A DNA stretch of 35,247 nt from Pseudomonadota bacterium (GCA_030917925.1 JAUPTV010000126.1:1-35247); one strand, 5' to 3'. Counted from the stretch's first letter, positions 16,600 through 25,188 are shown. Numbers and translations: made by a program. The notes: generated by a model not told the origin, from the sequence alone.

Positions 16600-19500
16600 A
16601 TGGCAAACGTGTGGGAAGAACAGGTCGAAGCACTGGAAGCGGAAGTGGCGATGCTGCTGAGCGTCCTGGAAACGTTCGCCAATCTTGAATCGGAAGAGGC
16701 CGTCGGTGCCGGGATTCGCGGTTATGTTGAACAGGTTGAGCGCATTGCGCTGGCGTCCAGCGACATGGGCTTGCTGGGTTTGCAGGATGCAGGTCTGCTG
16801 TTTGAGGAAAAACTGGCGGAATTGCAGATTCGCGCCCAGCCCCTCGACGATGCGGAACGGGAATGCCTGGAAATGTGGCCGATTCTGGTCATGGGTTATC
16901 TGGGTGCGCCCGGCGATTCGGAAACCAGTGTGGCACTGGTTGATGCATTGCGTAGTCCAGTTTGGGAATCGCCATTGTCGGACGCAGATGCGGCGATTTT
17001 ACTGGATCTGCTACAGCGGTCTCCCATTGAAACCGAACCGGAATCCGGCGAAGCGCCCATCTCTATCGCTGAACCCATCTTGGAACCCGAACCCGAGATA
17101 GCGTTTGAACCGGAACCGGAATCTGAACCCGAGATAGTGCCTGAACCCGAACCGGAACTGGAACCCGAGATAGTGCCTGAACCGGAACCTGAACCCGAGA
17201 TAGTGCCTGAACCGGAACCGGAATCTGAACCCGAGATAGTGCCTGAACCGGAACTGGAACCCGAGATAGCGCCAGAAGAAGTTGCCCAGGAAGAAGTTCC
17301 GCCTCAATGGAATCAGCCAAGTGGCGCTGCTCAGGAACTGCTGGATATTCTGTGTGCGGAAGTCGCGCAAATTGCCGAGACTATCGCCGAAATTCTCGCT
17401 CCGGCGGCTGATCCTGATCTTGCGCCTGAAACACGCAGTGAGGCGTTGCGGGAACACGCGGAGACGCTTGAACGCCTGGGCGAAGCCGTCGCGTCTATCG
17501 GTCTGACCGGGCTGTATGAAGTTTGCGTTTTATTGCAAATCAACCTGATGGAACTGGCGGAAAGCCACATTCTGCTGGACGCCGAACACCACCAGCGCCT
17601 GACCGCCTGGCCGGATCATGTCCTCAGCTATCTGCGCAGCCTGCACGATCCTTCTACTGGAGCCGCTTTAGTCGCCTATTTGCAGGACTGTCGGTGGCCA
17701 CAGCCCTTGGGAGTTGACGATGAACCGGGCCTGCTTGAACGGCTGACGATGGCTGAACTCCTGATGCCGGAAATGCCGGAACAGGATGCACGACTGCGCC
17801 AGGCGCAACCGGAAGATGTCGCGCTGACCCTGCCCGAAGATGTCAACCCGGAACTGCTTGATGGGCTATTGCTGGAATTGCCGGGTTTGGCTGCCGACTT
17901 CTCTGCGTCCGTGCAGCGTTTGGCATTGGGCGTCGGCCATCTTGACGATATGAAGGCAGCGCAGCGTATCGCCCACACTTTGAAAGGTGCGGGCAATACG
18001 GTTGGTGTGCGCGGCGTTGCGACGCTGACCCACGCGATTGAAGACATCCTGGCCGTCCTGTCCCGGCATGAAACGCTGCCGAATCGGGCATTGGCCGAAC
18101 TGCTGTTGAATGCCGCAGATTGCCTGGAAGCGATGAGCGAGGCGCTACTGGGAGGTACTGCGCCACCCGCCCAGGCGCTGGAGGTGCTGCAAGCGGTATT
18201 GAACTGGGCGGATCGCCTTGAGCAGGAAGGTCCGCCGCCGGAAGAAGCGTCACCAGCGACAGCAACAGCTTCCACGGCGTGGCAACCGGTTTCCGCGCCG
18301 GTCGCAGCATGGCCGGAAATGGTGATGGCTGAATCGTTGCCGGAAGCTAATCCGCCAACTGAAATCGCGGAATCGCCCACGGCGGCCGTCCCTGAAGCCA
18401 CGTTGCGCATTCCCGCCCATCTGGTCGATGAATTGCTGCGCCTGATGGGTGAAACGCTCATTCTCACCGGCCAGTTTCAGGAACAATTCCAGAAAACGGT
18501 CACCAGGAACCGGGCGCTCACCGAGCAAAATCGGCGATTACAGTACTTGACCGCCGAACTGGAGCAACTGGTCGATATCCGCAATGTCGGTTCGCCGATG
18601 GCGTCCACGCAACGGCCCGGCCATTTCGACCCGCTGGAATTGGAGCAGTACAACGAACTGAACACAGTCACCCACCGCCTGCTGGAGGCAGTTGCCGATT
18701 CACGGGAACTCGGCGACGCCCTGGGCGAGAGTCTGACCACGATGGACGCCATGCTGACGGTTCAGCATCGCCTGCAGCGGAATAGCCAGAATGTCGTGCT
18801 GCGCACCCGCATGGTGCCAGTGCAAACCATCGTTCCCCGACTGCAACGCGCCGTGCGGCAAACCTGCCGACTGGTGGATAAAACGGTGGAACTGGTGGTG
18901 CGCGGCGCAGAAACGCTGATCGACGGCAATGTGCTCAATGAGTTCGTCGATCCGCTCATGCATATCCTGCGCAACGCGATTGATCATGGCATCGAGTCCG
19001 CCGAACAGCGCCAGCAGTCGGGTAAACCGCAACAGGGGCGGATTACCCTGGAGATCACCCGCGCCGGCAACAGCATTGTGCTGCGTTGTCAGGACGACGG
19101 CGCTGGTCTGAATTTACCGATAATTCGCCAGATTGCGACCACTCGTGGCCTAATTGCCCCGGATAAACCGCTCAATGACGAAGAATTGACCCGGCTGATT
19201 CTGCTGCCGGGTTTCTCTACCCGCGACGTGACGACCCAGACTTCGGGACGCGGCATCGGCATGGATGTGGTGTACAGCCGACTGCTGGCGATGAAGGGTT
19301 CGCTACGCATTCACTCACAATCCGGTCGGGGATGCCTGATGGAGTTGCGCCTGCCGGTCACGCTGATTGCGACCCATGGCCTGCTGGCGCACATCCGCGA
19401 TCAGGTGCTGGCCATTTCCAGCCGGGGCATCGAACAGATTGTGCATCCCGGACTTGGCGTTATCCGGCATCTGGGCGCTACGCCCATTTTTCAGCTTGGC

Positions 19501-20202
19501 GATGATCTCTACGAATTTATCTCGCTGGCGGAACGGCTCCAGCTCCCGCCGGAACGACGCGCTCCAGCCCGCGTGACTCCTGCGGTGTTGCTGGTGCGGG
19601 AAGATTCCGGCAGCCTGCGGGCGGTGGCGGTAGAGAACATTACCGACAGCCGGGAACTGGTGGTTAAACCGCTAGGTCCCTACATTTCGCCGCTGCAGGG
19701 CATCATCGGTGCGGCTATTCTCGGCGATGGCAGCATTGCGCCGGTGCTGGATTTACCCGACCTGCTGCGGATGCCCGCACTGGGCCGGGCGTTGCCCGCT
19801 GCCACAATGCTGGCAACCGCTCCTGCTCAAGAGCGCCCGTTTGTGCTGGCGGTCGACGACTCCCTCAGCGCCCGTCGCGCCCTGTTGCAGTTGATCAAGG
19901 ATATGGGTTTTGAAGCACGCGCCGCCCACGATGGCCTGGAAGCGATTGAAATCATCAATGGCAAACGTCCGAGTCTGGTGCTCACGGATCTGGAAATGCC
20001 GCAAATGAACGGGATGGAACTGACGGCGCACTTGCGGGCCAACCAGGCGACCCGCGACTTGCCGGTGATCATGATTACCTCGCGTTCCACGGACAAGCAC
20101 CGGCGCGAGGCGGAAAACGTCGGTGTCAACCTGTATGTGACCAAGCCGTTTCAGGAAGAGGAATTGCTAGGGCATATTCACCGCTTGCTGCATCAGGCAT
20201 GA
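16600..20202 (+). CDS. pilL: PilL/ChpA-like hybrid chemosensory histidine kinase
   Basis: A 1200-residue multidomain CheA-type kinase. An Hpt-like helical domain (about 5-105) is followed by an acidic Glu/Pro repeat (about 143-226) and a second Hpt-like domain (about 245-350), neither with a clear phospho-His motif. A canonical Hpt follows (about 400-540) with His459 in [14 protein letters not shown]. Next come the dimerisation helices and CheA regulatory region (about 595-770), HATPase_c (N-box [12 protein letters not shown] with N792, G-box GRGIGMDVV at about 884-892), a CheW-like domain (about 917-1060) and a C-terminal receiver (1080-1200; D1130 in [17 protein letters not shown]). ATG 16600 has AGGA 8 nt upstream; earlier in-frame codons overlap pilJ and are not conserved. 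It should phosphorylate the response regulators encoded upstream. One active Hpt is fewer than in Pseudomonas ChpA. Confidence 0.9.
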   Translation: MANVWEEQVEALEAEVAMLLSVLETFANLESEEAVGAGIRGYVEQVERIALASSDMGLLGLQDAGLLFEEKLAELQIRAQPLDDAERECLEMWPILVMGYLGAPGDSETSVALVDALRSPVWESPLSDADAAILLDLLQRSPIETEPESGEAPISIAEPILEPEPEIAFEPEPESEPEIVPEPEPELEPEIVPEPEPEPEIVPEPEPESEPEIVPEPELEPEIAPEEVAQEEVPPQWNQPSGAAQELLDILCAEVAQIAETIAEILAPAADPDLAPETRSEALREHAETLERLGEAVASIGLTGLYEVCVLLQINLMELAESHILLDAEHHQRLTAWPDHVLSYLRSLHDPSTGAALVAYLQDCRWPQPLGVDDEPGLLERLTMAELLMPEMPEQDARLRQAQPEDVALTLPEDVNPELLDGLLLELPGLAADFSASVQRLALGVGHLDDMKAAQRIAHTLKGAGNTVGVRGVATLTHAIEDILAVLSRHETLPNRALAELLLNAADCLEAMSEALLGGTAPPAQALEVLQAVLNWADRLEQEGPPPEEASPATATASTAWQPVSAPVAAWPEMVMAESLPEANPPTEIAESPTAAVPEATLRIPAHLVDELLRLMGETLILTGQFQEQFQKTVTRNRALTEQNRRLQYLTAELEQLVDIRNVGSPMASTQRPGHFDPLELEQYNELNTVTHRLLEAVADSRELGDALGESLTTMDAMLTVQHRLQRNSQNVVLRTRMVPVQTIVPRLQRAVRQTCRLVDKTVELVVRGAETLIDGNVLNEFVDPLMHILRNAIDHGIESAEQRQQSGKPQQGRITLEITRAGNSIVLRCQDDGAGLNLPIIRQIATTRGLIAPDKPLNDEELTRLILLPGFSTRDVTTQTSGRGIGMDVVYSRLLAMKGSLRIHSQSGRGCLMELRLPVTLIATHGLLAHIRDQVLAISSRGIEQIVHPGLGVIRHLGATPIFQLGDDLYEFISLAERLQLPPERRAPARVTPAVLLVREDSGSLRAVAVENITDSRELVVKPLGPYISPLQGIIGAAILGDGSIAPVLDLPDLLRMPALGRALPAATMLATAPAQERPFVLAVDDSLSARRALLQLIKDMGFEARAAHDGLEAIEIINGKRPSLVLTDLEMPQMNGMELTAHLRANQATRDLPVIMITSRSTDKHRREAENVGVNLYVTKPFQEEELLGHIHRLLHQA
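17089..17270 (+). repeat. In-frame tandem repeat encoding a Glu/Pro linker
   Basis: GAACCCGAGATAG begins six times, at 17089, 17125, 17161, 17191, 17227 and 17257, with spacings of 36, 36, 30, 36 and 30 bp, all multiples of 3. Each unit encodes [11 protein letters not shown]-type sequence. Two unit lengths alternate, differing by a CCGGAA hexamer. Near-identity at DNA level suggests recent unit duplication and possible length variation between strains. Confidence 0.9.
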
Positions 20203-20678
20203 AGACCTTGCCATCCATGCCCACGGCCAACCTCGACCAGCCCAGGGTGTTGGTCACGCTCGATGACCGTCACTGGTTGCTGCCGCAAACCGAAGCGTAC
20301 TCGCTGGAATCGCTGCTGGACATTGATTCGGACGTTCAATCCACACACAGCCTGGGCGCTTTGGCGCTGGCCGGTCAGTGGTGGCCGGTGTATAGCCTGT
20401 CTGGTGAACTGGCGTTGTCGGCGACTCTGCCCGAATCGCGTCGTTTATGCCTGTTGCTGGACAATGGCGCGGATCGTTTCGGTCTGGCGGCTGACCGGGT
20501 GGAGATGCTGAAGTCTGCGCCAACCCCGTTTCCACTACCCGCCTGCATGGCGATGCCGGGTTCGCCAGTGCAGGCACTGGTTCAGTTGGAGACCGGGCTA
20601 GGCTATGTGACCGATACGGAACGGCTGGCGGCCTGGCTCACGGCACAGATGGAGGATGCGGATAATGCTGAGGTCTGA
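20199..20678 (+). CDS. CheW-like protein downstream of the hybrid kinase
   Basis: A 159-residue protein with a weak CheW-like domain: [64 protein letters not shown] and a closing [22 protein letters not shown] segment. It overlaps the kinase stop as ATGA at 20199-20202, so translation is coupled. Its position matches that of the CheW-like chpC in Pil-Chp clusters, but residue similarity is not enough to name it so. It probably modulates kinase-receptor coupling for a subset of inputs. Moderate confidence in the domain call. Confidence 0.72.
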   Translation: MKTLPSMPTANLDQPRVLVTLDDRHWLLPQTEAYSLESLLDIDSDVQSTHSLGALALAGQWWPVYSLSGELALSATLPESRRLCLLLDNGADRFGLAADRVEMLKSAPTPFPLPACMAMPGSPVQALVQLETGLGYVTDTERLAAWLTAQMEDADNAEV

Positions 20679-21141
20679 ACCGGGTGTTCGGGAAAGCCGG
20701 GCTTGGCGACTCACGCTGGGGGAAGGTGTACAAGCGGCTGTGAGTGAACGGGAATTGGTGCATCTGGTGGAGACGCCAGCGCTATTGACCGTGCCGACTT
20801 GCCCGTATTTCTGTCAATGGGTACTGGTTTGGCATGAGCGCTTATTGCCAACCATCGATCTAGCCGCCTGGCTCCAGGGAGCGCCAATGGTGAATGGCGA
20901 CCGGACATTGGCGGGCATTGTGGCCTATCAGTCCGCGCCGGATGCCATGCCGGATTACGGCGCTTTGTTGCTGACGAAGATTCCCGAACGTCTGCGAGTG
21001 ACTGATGACTTGGCCTGTGCATTGCCTGAGCATCCCAGCGGGTGGCGCGAATTGGCTTGGTCCTGTTTCCGCCAGGGTGAAGCGGCGTTGCCGATCCTGG
21101 ACTTACCGCATCTCTTTAGCGGCGGCTTGCTGAACTGTTAA
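20665..21141 (+). CDS. Second CheW-like protein at the end of the chemosensory operon
   Basis: A 158-residue protein with CheW-like order: WRLTLGEGVQAAVSERELVHLVE, PYFCQWVLVWHERLLPTIDLAAWLQG, then LAGIVAYQSAP, GALLLTKIPERLRVTDDLA and a terminal GEAALPILDLPHLF. The start at ATG 20665 is preceded by GGAGG at 20651-20655 with 9-nt spacing, which favours it over ATG 20656. It overlaps the preceding CheW-like gene by 14 nt. It ends the plus-strand operon, 32 nt before the convergent PilZ gene. The family assignment is from fold-like pattern and context rather than a strict signature. Confidence 0.68.
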   Translation: MLRSEPGVRESRAWRLTLGEGVQAAVSERELVHLVETPALLTVPTCPYFCQWVLVWHERLLPTIDLAAWLQGAPMVNGDRTLAGIVAYQSAPDAMPDYGALLLTKIPERLRVTDDLACALPEHPSGWRELAWSCFRQGEAALPILDLPHLFSGGLLNC

Positions 21142-21173
21142 CCGGGTACGGCCACTGTTTCAGCGTTTCACCG

Positions 21174-21563
21174 TCAACTGCTCAGTTCAGCAATGATTTC
21201 GTGCAGCATTTTCCGGGTGGACGTCGATAAATCAAGGAATTCCAGCCCTGCGGTAAACCAACCAGGATTTTCATCCTCGCCGCTCCAGACGGTTTTTCCC
21301 TGAAATTCGCAACATTCGCGGCGGCCGCTCTCCAGTGACGCCTCCATCCGCAACGGTATAACCTTGCCAATACGCAGCGCTTCGCTGCCGATCAGTCTCA
21401 ATCCCCCCAGGCTAATATCAACGACATCGCCGAGCAGACGCTCTTCGCGCCGGTCATAGACGCACAAATAAAAATTGGTGCTATAGCGCTCATACTGGCG
21501 CAGATCTTCCTCACTCCAGTCATTTTCAATCGCCCAGTCCGGCTCTTTCTGTGGTTCCGCCAT
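21174..21563 (-). CDS. PilZ-domain protein (probable cyclic-di-GMP receptor)
   Basis: A 129-residue protein with the PilZ motifs needed for cyclic-di-GMP binding: RxxxR as RQYER (22-26), and D/NxSxxG as DISLGG about 25 residues later. The core continues through LRLIGSEALRIGKVIPLRM and WFTAGLEFLDLS. An acidic 20-residue N-terminus precedes it. It has no fused effector, so it may act on a partner, for example in pilus or motility control. It sits convergent with the chemosensory operon and downstream of pepP. GGGAG lies upstream of ATG 21563, and a possible promoter is at 21638-21667. Family call is good; the partner is unknown. Confidence 0.86.
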   Translation of the reverse strand: MAEPQKEPDWAIENDWSEEDLRQYERYSTNFYLCVYDRREERLLGDVVDISLGGLRLIGSEALRIGKVIPLRMEASLESGRRECCEFQGKTVWSGEDENPGWFTAGLEFLDLSTSTRKMLHEIIAELSS

Positions 21564-21637
21564 TATTCAGCACTCCCGGTAAAAACCGCCATTTCGACAC
21601 GACAGCGACAGGATTGTTTAACTTATCCACATTTTTA

Positions 21638-21667
21638 ATTATATCCTGTTTTTACCCTACAGTGACA
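21638..21667 (-). promoter_or_regulatory. Possible sigma-70 promoter of the PilZ gene
   Basis: On the minus strand, TGTCAC (21662-21667) and TATAAT (21638-21643) are 18 bp apart. The -10 is perfect and the -35 is weak (4 mismatches to TTGACA when aligned without a gap). It lies in the AT-rich 134-bp gap after pepP. Confidence 0.35.
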
Positions 21668-21697
21668 CGGGATTAACGGCATTGATCGGATCAATGC

Positions 21698-23059
21698 CTA
21701 TCTTCTCATCACCGCCTCAATGTCATCGATGGTTTTGGGCGCAGCGGCCGTCAGGACTTCTGGTTCGCCGTCCGTCACCAGTACGTCGTCCTCAATGCGG
21801 ACGCCAATCCGCTGCCAGCGTTCTTCCAGATCGGTTTTAAGGTGAATACCCAGTTGCGCCCAGCATTCATCGATCATTTGACCGCTAGCCGGAAAGTAAA
21901 GGCCAGGTTCAACCGTTGTCACCATACCGGGTTCAAACACCTGCCAATCCTCCCCGATTTTATAACTGCCGACATCATGCACATCCATGCCTAGCCAGTG
22001 GCCCGTGCGGTGCATATAGAACTGCTTATACCTTTCGGCCTTAATCACCGCGTCCACGTCGCCCTGTAATAAACCGAGTTCAATTAATCCCTCGGTCAAG
22101 ACGCGAACTGCCGCATCATGCGGTTCGTTGAAATGGCAACCGGGTCGAACCTTGTCAATCGCGGCTTGCTGCGCCGCCAGCACCAGTTCATAAATAACGC
22201 GCTGTTCCCCGGAAAAGCGGCCATTGATCGGGAACGTGCGGGTAATATCAGAAGCATAGCCATCCAATTCCGCGCCAGCGTCGATCAGTAATATATCGCC
22301 ATCCCGCAATTCGGCATTATTTTCCGTGTAATGCAGGATACAACTGTTATCGCCGCCCGCGACAATTGCCGGATAGGACCAGCCGGCCCCATTGCGCAGG
22401 AACGTGTGAAAAAACTCTGCTTCAATTTCGTATTCCATCATGCCGGGCTGACAAATCTGCATCGCCCGGTAGTGGGCGGCACAAGCGATGTTGGCCGATT
22501 CACGCATCACCGCGATTTCCTCAACATCTTTGCAGCGCCGCATGGGGTGCAACAGATGCTCCAAAGCAATAAAAATCGTCGGGGCTTGCACACCAGTTCG
22601 AGATTTGGCGCGGGTTTGATTAAGCCAACCCATGACTTTCGCATCAAAGTCCGGGCGGTAACCAATCGGGTAGAAAATCCGTTCCCGGTTCTCCAGCAGC
22701 GGCAACAGAATGTTATCAATCTGCCCGATGGGATGGGCATGATCAGCGCCATAGCGCTCTTTCGCACCTTCTGGACCCGCACGGCGGCCATGCCAGATTT
22801 CCATCTGCGGATCACGGTCGCGGCAAAACAGCAGGAATTCCGGTTCAGCGCCGGGAATCAACGCTGCAATGGCGTCCGGTTCCGGAAAGCCGGTGAGGTA
22901 GTAAAAATCGCTGTCCTGACGGTAGGGATAATAGACATCCCGATTGCGGGGCGCTTCCGGGGCGGCGGCCAGCAGGGCGACGGAATTGGGCCCCATTTGT
23001 TCCATTAGCGCACGGCGGCGGCGGGCAAAAACTTCGGGGGGAATAGCGCGAGCGAACAT
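21698..23059 (-). CDS. pepP: Xaa-Pro aminopeptidase (aminopeptidase P)
   Basis: A 453-residue cytosolic metallopeptidase that removes N-terminal residues preceding proline. The N-terminal creatinase-like domain contains NRDVYYPYRQDSDFYYLTGF. The C-terminal pita-bread domain supplies the dinuclear metal ligands: Asp in LLIDAGAELDGYASDITRT (two aspartates), His in HRTGHWLGMDVHDVG, Glu in TTVEPGLY and Glu in GVRIEDDVLVT. Start ATG 23059 (MFARAIPPEV) has AGGAA upstream; the in-frame TTG two codons earlier is less likely. It follows ygfB by 17 nt as in Escherichia and Pseudomonas, where ubiH comes next; here a PilZ gene and the chemosensory cluster follow. Confidence 0.95.
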   Translation of the reverse strand: MFARAIPPEVFARRRRALMEQMGPNSVALLAAAPEAPRNRDVYYPYRQDSDFYYLTGFPEPDAIAALIPGAEPEFLLFCRDRDPQMEIWHGRRAGPEGAKERYGADHAHPIGQIDNILLPLLENRERIFYPIGYRPDFDAKVMGWLNQTRAKSRTGVQAPTIFIALEHLLHPMRRCKDVEEIAVMRESANIACAAHYRAMQICQPGMMEYEIEAEFFHTFLRNGAGWSYPAIVAGGDNSCILHYTENNAELRDGDILLIDAGAELDGYASDITRTFPINGRFSGEQRVIYELVLAAQQAAIDKVRPGCHFNEPHDAAVRVLTEGLIELGLLQGDVDAVIKAERYKQFYMHRTGHWLGMDVHDVGSYKIGEDWQVFEPGMVTTVEPGLYFPASGQMIDECWAQLGIHLKTDLEERWQRIGVRIEDDVLVTDGEPEVLTAAAPKTIDDIEAVMRR

Positions 23060-23076
23060 GGGCAAAAGTTCCTGGT

Positions 23077-23631
23077 TTAGTGCAAACGGGTTGGGGACGG
23101 CGCGGTGGATTGCTGGATATCCTGCTGGACCATCAGCAGACCGACCCGTAAGTATTCGACGACCTCCACAAAGGCCGTCTCTTCGCTTTCGCCAGTGGCG
23201 TCCGCCTCGAAACCGATCTGAGCAATATCGGTGACATCATCGAGAAATTCCCAGCTTTCTTTGGATAAAGCACCGTGCTGTTCGAGTTGCCCCATACCGA
23301 GTCCGTACAGCAGGCCCTGACACCAATTGCCCAGCGCATTCACTCGCTGCCGCAGGGGCGCATCGTCATCAGGAATCAGGGGCGTCACCGACCAGTCGGG
23401 CGAGTTCATTTGAGCCATGCCAAATTCCAACACCTTGGCCAACAGGCTGCCTACCGATTCAGACCATGCGCTGCCATCGGTCAAGGCCTCCTGGGCGTAA
23501 TGCAGCCACTGGTCACGATTCAAATGGGCGTCGAGGCAGAGCAGGCCGCATAATAGCCCGTGTAATTCCGCCGGATCGATGGGGTCGAGCAGTTGGCTTA
23601 ACGAGTCGAAGAGTGACGAATCGTCTGACAT
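23077..23631 (-). CDS. ygfB: YgfB/YecA (UPF0149) family protein
   Basis: A 184-residue member of the UPF0149 family. Characteristic elements are PAELHGLLCGLLCLDA near the N-terminus, NALGNWCQGLLYGLG in the middle and FVEVVEYLRVGLLMV near the end; the fold is all-helical. No catalytic motif is evident. ATG 23631 (MSDDSSLFD) is preceded by GGAG about 10 nt upstream. It is divergent from the zapB-like/zapA pair and co-directional with pepP, the standard gammaproteobacterial arrangement. In Pseudomonas YgfB is reported to influence a beta-lactamase regulatory circuit; a general function is not established. Confidence 0.92.
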   Translation of the reverse strand: MSDDSSLFDSLSQLLDPIDPAELHGLLCGLLCLDAHLNRDQWLHYAQEALTDGSAWSESVGSLLAKVLEFGMAQMNSPDWSVTPLIPDDDAPLRQRVNALGNWCQGLLYGLGMGQLEQHGALSKESWEFLDDVTDIAQIGFEADATGESEETAFVEVVEYLRVGLLMVQQDIQQSTAPSPTRLH

Positions 23632-23723
23632 AATGGAACACTCCAGTGCTGGCCAACCGGAACCGGTGAAGGGCCTTGATCCTAACATTGCCAGGCATCA
23701 AGCCCCAAAAAATGGCTCTGGAT

Positions 23724-23753
23724 TTGACCCAATCCGAATGAAAGTTCTATAGT
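23724..23753 (+). promoter_or_regulatory. Sigma-70-type promoter of the zapB-like/zapA genes
   Basis: TTGACC (23724-23729) and TATAGT (23748-23753) are 18 bp apart, each one mismatch from consensus. The predicted start falls at about 23760, the first base of the ATG, which implies a leaderless transcript unless translation begins at ATG 23823. Confidence 0.6.
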
Positions 23754-23759
23754 ATTTCC

Positions 23760-24011
23760 ATGGACCCTAAAAACACCAACGAAAACGCCTCGCCGTCGTC
23801 ATCTGCCGTAGCCGATCTGGCCATGCTGGCTGAACGGGTTGAACATCTGGTGAAACACTGCGCACAACTGGCGGTGGAAAATCGTGAACTGCACGAGCAG
23901 ACTTTAACCTTGCAAGCCGAGCGCGACGCCCTGCGCGAGAAGAATGAACAGTTCCGCACCCGCATCGATGCGATGGTCGTGCGGCTCAAAGACCTGGAGC
24001 AAACTTCATGA
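23760..24011 (+). CDS. ZapB-like short coiled-coil protein (TIGR02449-type)
   Basis: An 83-residue protein that is mostly one heptad-patterned coiled coil: MLAERVEHLVKHCAQLAVENRELHEQ and onward to RLKDLEQ, preceded by a Ser/Asn-rich 20-residue leader. Small coiled-coil proteins of this type directly precede zapA in many gammaproteobacteria and are thought to be related to the division protein ZapB. ATG 23760 has no Shine-Dalgarno and may coincide with the transcription start; ATG 23823 would give 62 residues, near the usual family length. The stop overlaps zapA as ATGA. Confidence 0.8.
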   Translation: MDPKNTNENASPSSSAVADLAMLAERVEHLVKHCAQLAVENRELHEQTLTLQAERDALREKNEQFRTRIDAMVVRLKDLEQTS

Positions 24012-24298
24012 GCAACGAGACGCACAGCGTCAACGTGCAGTTGATCGGTTATGAATACCGGTTTGCCTGTCAGCCTGCTGAGCGCGATGAGTTGCTGGAA
24101 GCGTCACAGTCGCTGAATGAACGGATGGAGGCGATTCGTGAGCGCGGCAAGCACCTGAGTCTGGAAGCGGTAGCGATTATGGCGGCATTGAATCTCAGCC
24201 ATGAGTTATTGCGCCAGCAGCGCGAGTCAGCCGAGATGGATGCCGCCGTCAGCCATCAGGCGCGGGATTTATTGCAGAAAATTGACGCGGTTCTTTAA
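24008..24298 (+). CDS. zapA: Cell division protein ZapA
   Basis: A 96-residue ZapA. The N-terminal globular part reads VNVQLIGYEYRFACQPAERDELLEASQSLNERM, with the family's xVxIxGxxYxxxC pattern, followed by the C-terminal coiled coil from ALNLSHELLRQQRE to LLQKIDAVL. It binds and bundles FtsZ filaments at the Z ring. ATG 24008 overlaps the upstream gene by 4 nt. The 6S RNA gene follows, as in Escherichia coli. Confidence 0.93.
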   Translation: MSNETHSVNVQLIGYEYRFACQPAERDELLEASQSLNERMEAIRERGKHLSLEAVAIMAALNLSHELLRQQRESAEMDAAVSHQARDLLQKIDAVL

Positions 24299-24318
24299 CC
24301 GGGCTGTGTTAAGTAGAG

Positions 24319-24324
24319 TATAAT
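24319..24324 (+). promoter_or_regulatory. -10 box of the 6S RNA gene
   Basis: A perfect TATAAT follows the zapA stop and lies about 26 bp before the predicted paired 5' end of the RNA. No convincing -35 is present at 17 bp. As in other bacteria, a 5' precursor trimmed to the mature end is likely. Confidence 0.5.
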
Positions 24325-24350
24325 CTTCGCTGTTCCATCGATTTCAGTTC

Positions 24351-24544
24351 GGGCGTTCTCTGCGGTGTTCGAGTAGTGGGCTGGGTAACCCCTTGATCCT
24401 AATTGATTATACCCGGGGAACATAGTCGCTGGCGTAGGTGTGCATGTCCACCTCGTTGTGGAAAGCCTGATACGCCCCTCTGCTCCCCACTTGAACCACT
24501 CGGTTCAAGGGCAAGGTCCGAGACGGCACAGGCGGAGAGCGCCC
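24351..24544 (+). ncRNA. ssrS: 6S RNA (RNA polymerase-binding regulatory RNA)
   Basis: The terminal closing stem pairs GGGCGTTCTC (24351-24360) with GAGAGCGCCC (24535-24544). The 3' half holds the strongly conserved 6S block in which TTGAACCACTCGGTTCAAGG (24491-24510) forms a hairpin, followed by GGTCCGAGACGGC. The gene lies between zapA and the 5-formyltetrahydrofolate cyclo-ligase gene, its standard place in gammaproteobacteria. 6S RNA mimics an open promoter and sequesters sigma-70 holoenzyme in stationary phase. Ends are estimated from pairing to within about 10 nt; length (about 194 nt) fits the family. Confidence 0.88.
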
Positions 24545-24555
24545 CCTCTTCATTC

Positions 24556-24586
24556 AAGCGATGCTTCGGCATCGCTTTCTTTTTTT
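24556..24586 (+). terminator. Rho-independent terminator after 6S RNA
   Basis: A 9-bp stem AAGCGATGC / GCATCGCTT with a TTCG tetraloop (24556-24577) is followed by TCTTTTTTT. It ends 2 nt before the ATG of the cyclo-ligase gene, so that gene depends on readthrough. Confidence 0.85.
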
Positions 24587-24588
24587 CC

Positions 24589-25185
24589 ATGAATCCGCAA
24601 CCTCCATTTTCCAACGTGCTTCGTCAACGACTGTGCGTCCAGCGCCTTGATATACCGATTGCTGAACGGCAGGCGGCGGCGTGGGCGGCGGCTGAACGGT
24701 TGGCGGCAAGCGCCTGGTTTGCCGAAGCCTCCCGCATCGCCGGTTACTGGGCGTGGAAGGGCGAATTGGACCCGATGCCCGTGCTGGAGCGCGCCCTGGT
24801 CCAGGGAAAGGCCGTTTATCTCCCCGTTCTAACTGGCGATGCGCTGCAATTTGCGCCTTGGCAGCCGGGCGTCACGATGCGCCGCAACCGCTTCCAGATT
24901 CCTGAACCGGACGTATCTCCTGATGAATGGCTACTACCTTCAGCCCTTGATTTGGTGCTGACGCCGTTGGTGGCCTTCGATGCGACCGGGACACGCTTGG
25001 GTATGGGTGGCGGATTTTATGACCGCAGTTTCGCCTTTCTGCACGATCCGCACTGGCGCGGCTGCCGCCCCCGACTGGTCGGGTTCGCTTATGAATTCCA
25101 GCAAGTTGAGAAACTGGTTCGGCAATCTTGGGATGTGCCGCTGGATGCCGTAGCGACGGAAACCGCGCTCCAGGTTTTTGCATAG
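24589..25185 (+). CDS. fau: 5-formyltetrahydrofolate cyclo-ligase
   Basis: A 198-residue enzyme that converts 5-formyl-THF to 5,10-methenyl-THF using ATP. Recognisable parts are the N-terminal helix RQRLCVQRLDIPIAERQAAA, ERALVQGKAVYLPVL, LVLTPLVAFDATGTRLGMGGGFYDRSFAFL (the GMGGGFYDR nucleotide/folate loop) and VGFAYEFQQVEKL. ATG 24589 sits directly behind the 6S terminator T-run and has no Shine-Dalgarno; GTG 24615 is another possible start. In Escherichia coli the ortholog (ygfA/fau) is co-transcribed with 6S RNA, and the same is implied here. Stop is 3 nt before the convergent ilvA stop. Confidence 0.92.
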   Translation: MNPQPPFSNVLRQRLCVQRLDIPIAERQAAAWAAAERLAASAWFAEASRIAGYWAWKGELDPMPVLERALVQGKAVYLPVLTGDALQFAPWQPGVTMRRNRFQIPEPDVSPDEWLLPSALDLVLTPLVAFDATGTRLGMGGGFYDRSFAFLHDPHWRGCRPRLVGFAYEFQQVEKLVRQSWDVPLDAVATETALQVFA

Positions 25186-25188
25186 CCA

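Noticed and set aside
17089-17270. Regular direct repeats as a possible CRISPR array
   Set aside because: Units are contiguous, in frame, without unique spacers, and encode a Glu/Pro linker.
17676-18467. Minus-strand open frame opposite the chemosensory kinase
   Set aside because: The Ser/Arg-rich translation is typical of antisense to GC-rich coding sequence. The plus strand carries the conserved Hpt domain here.
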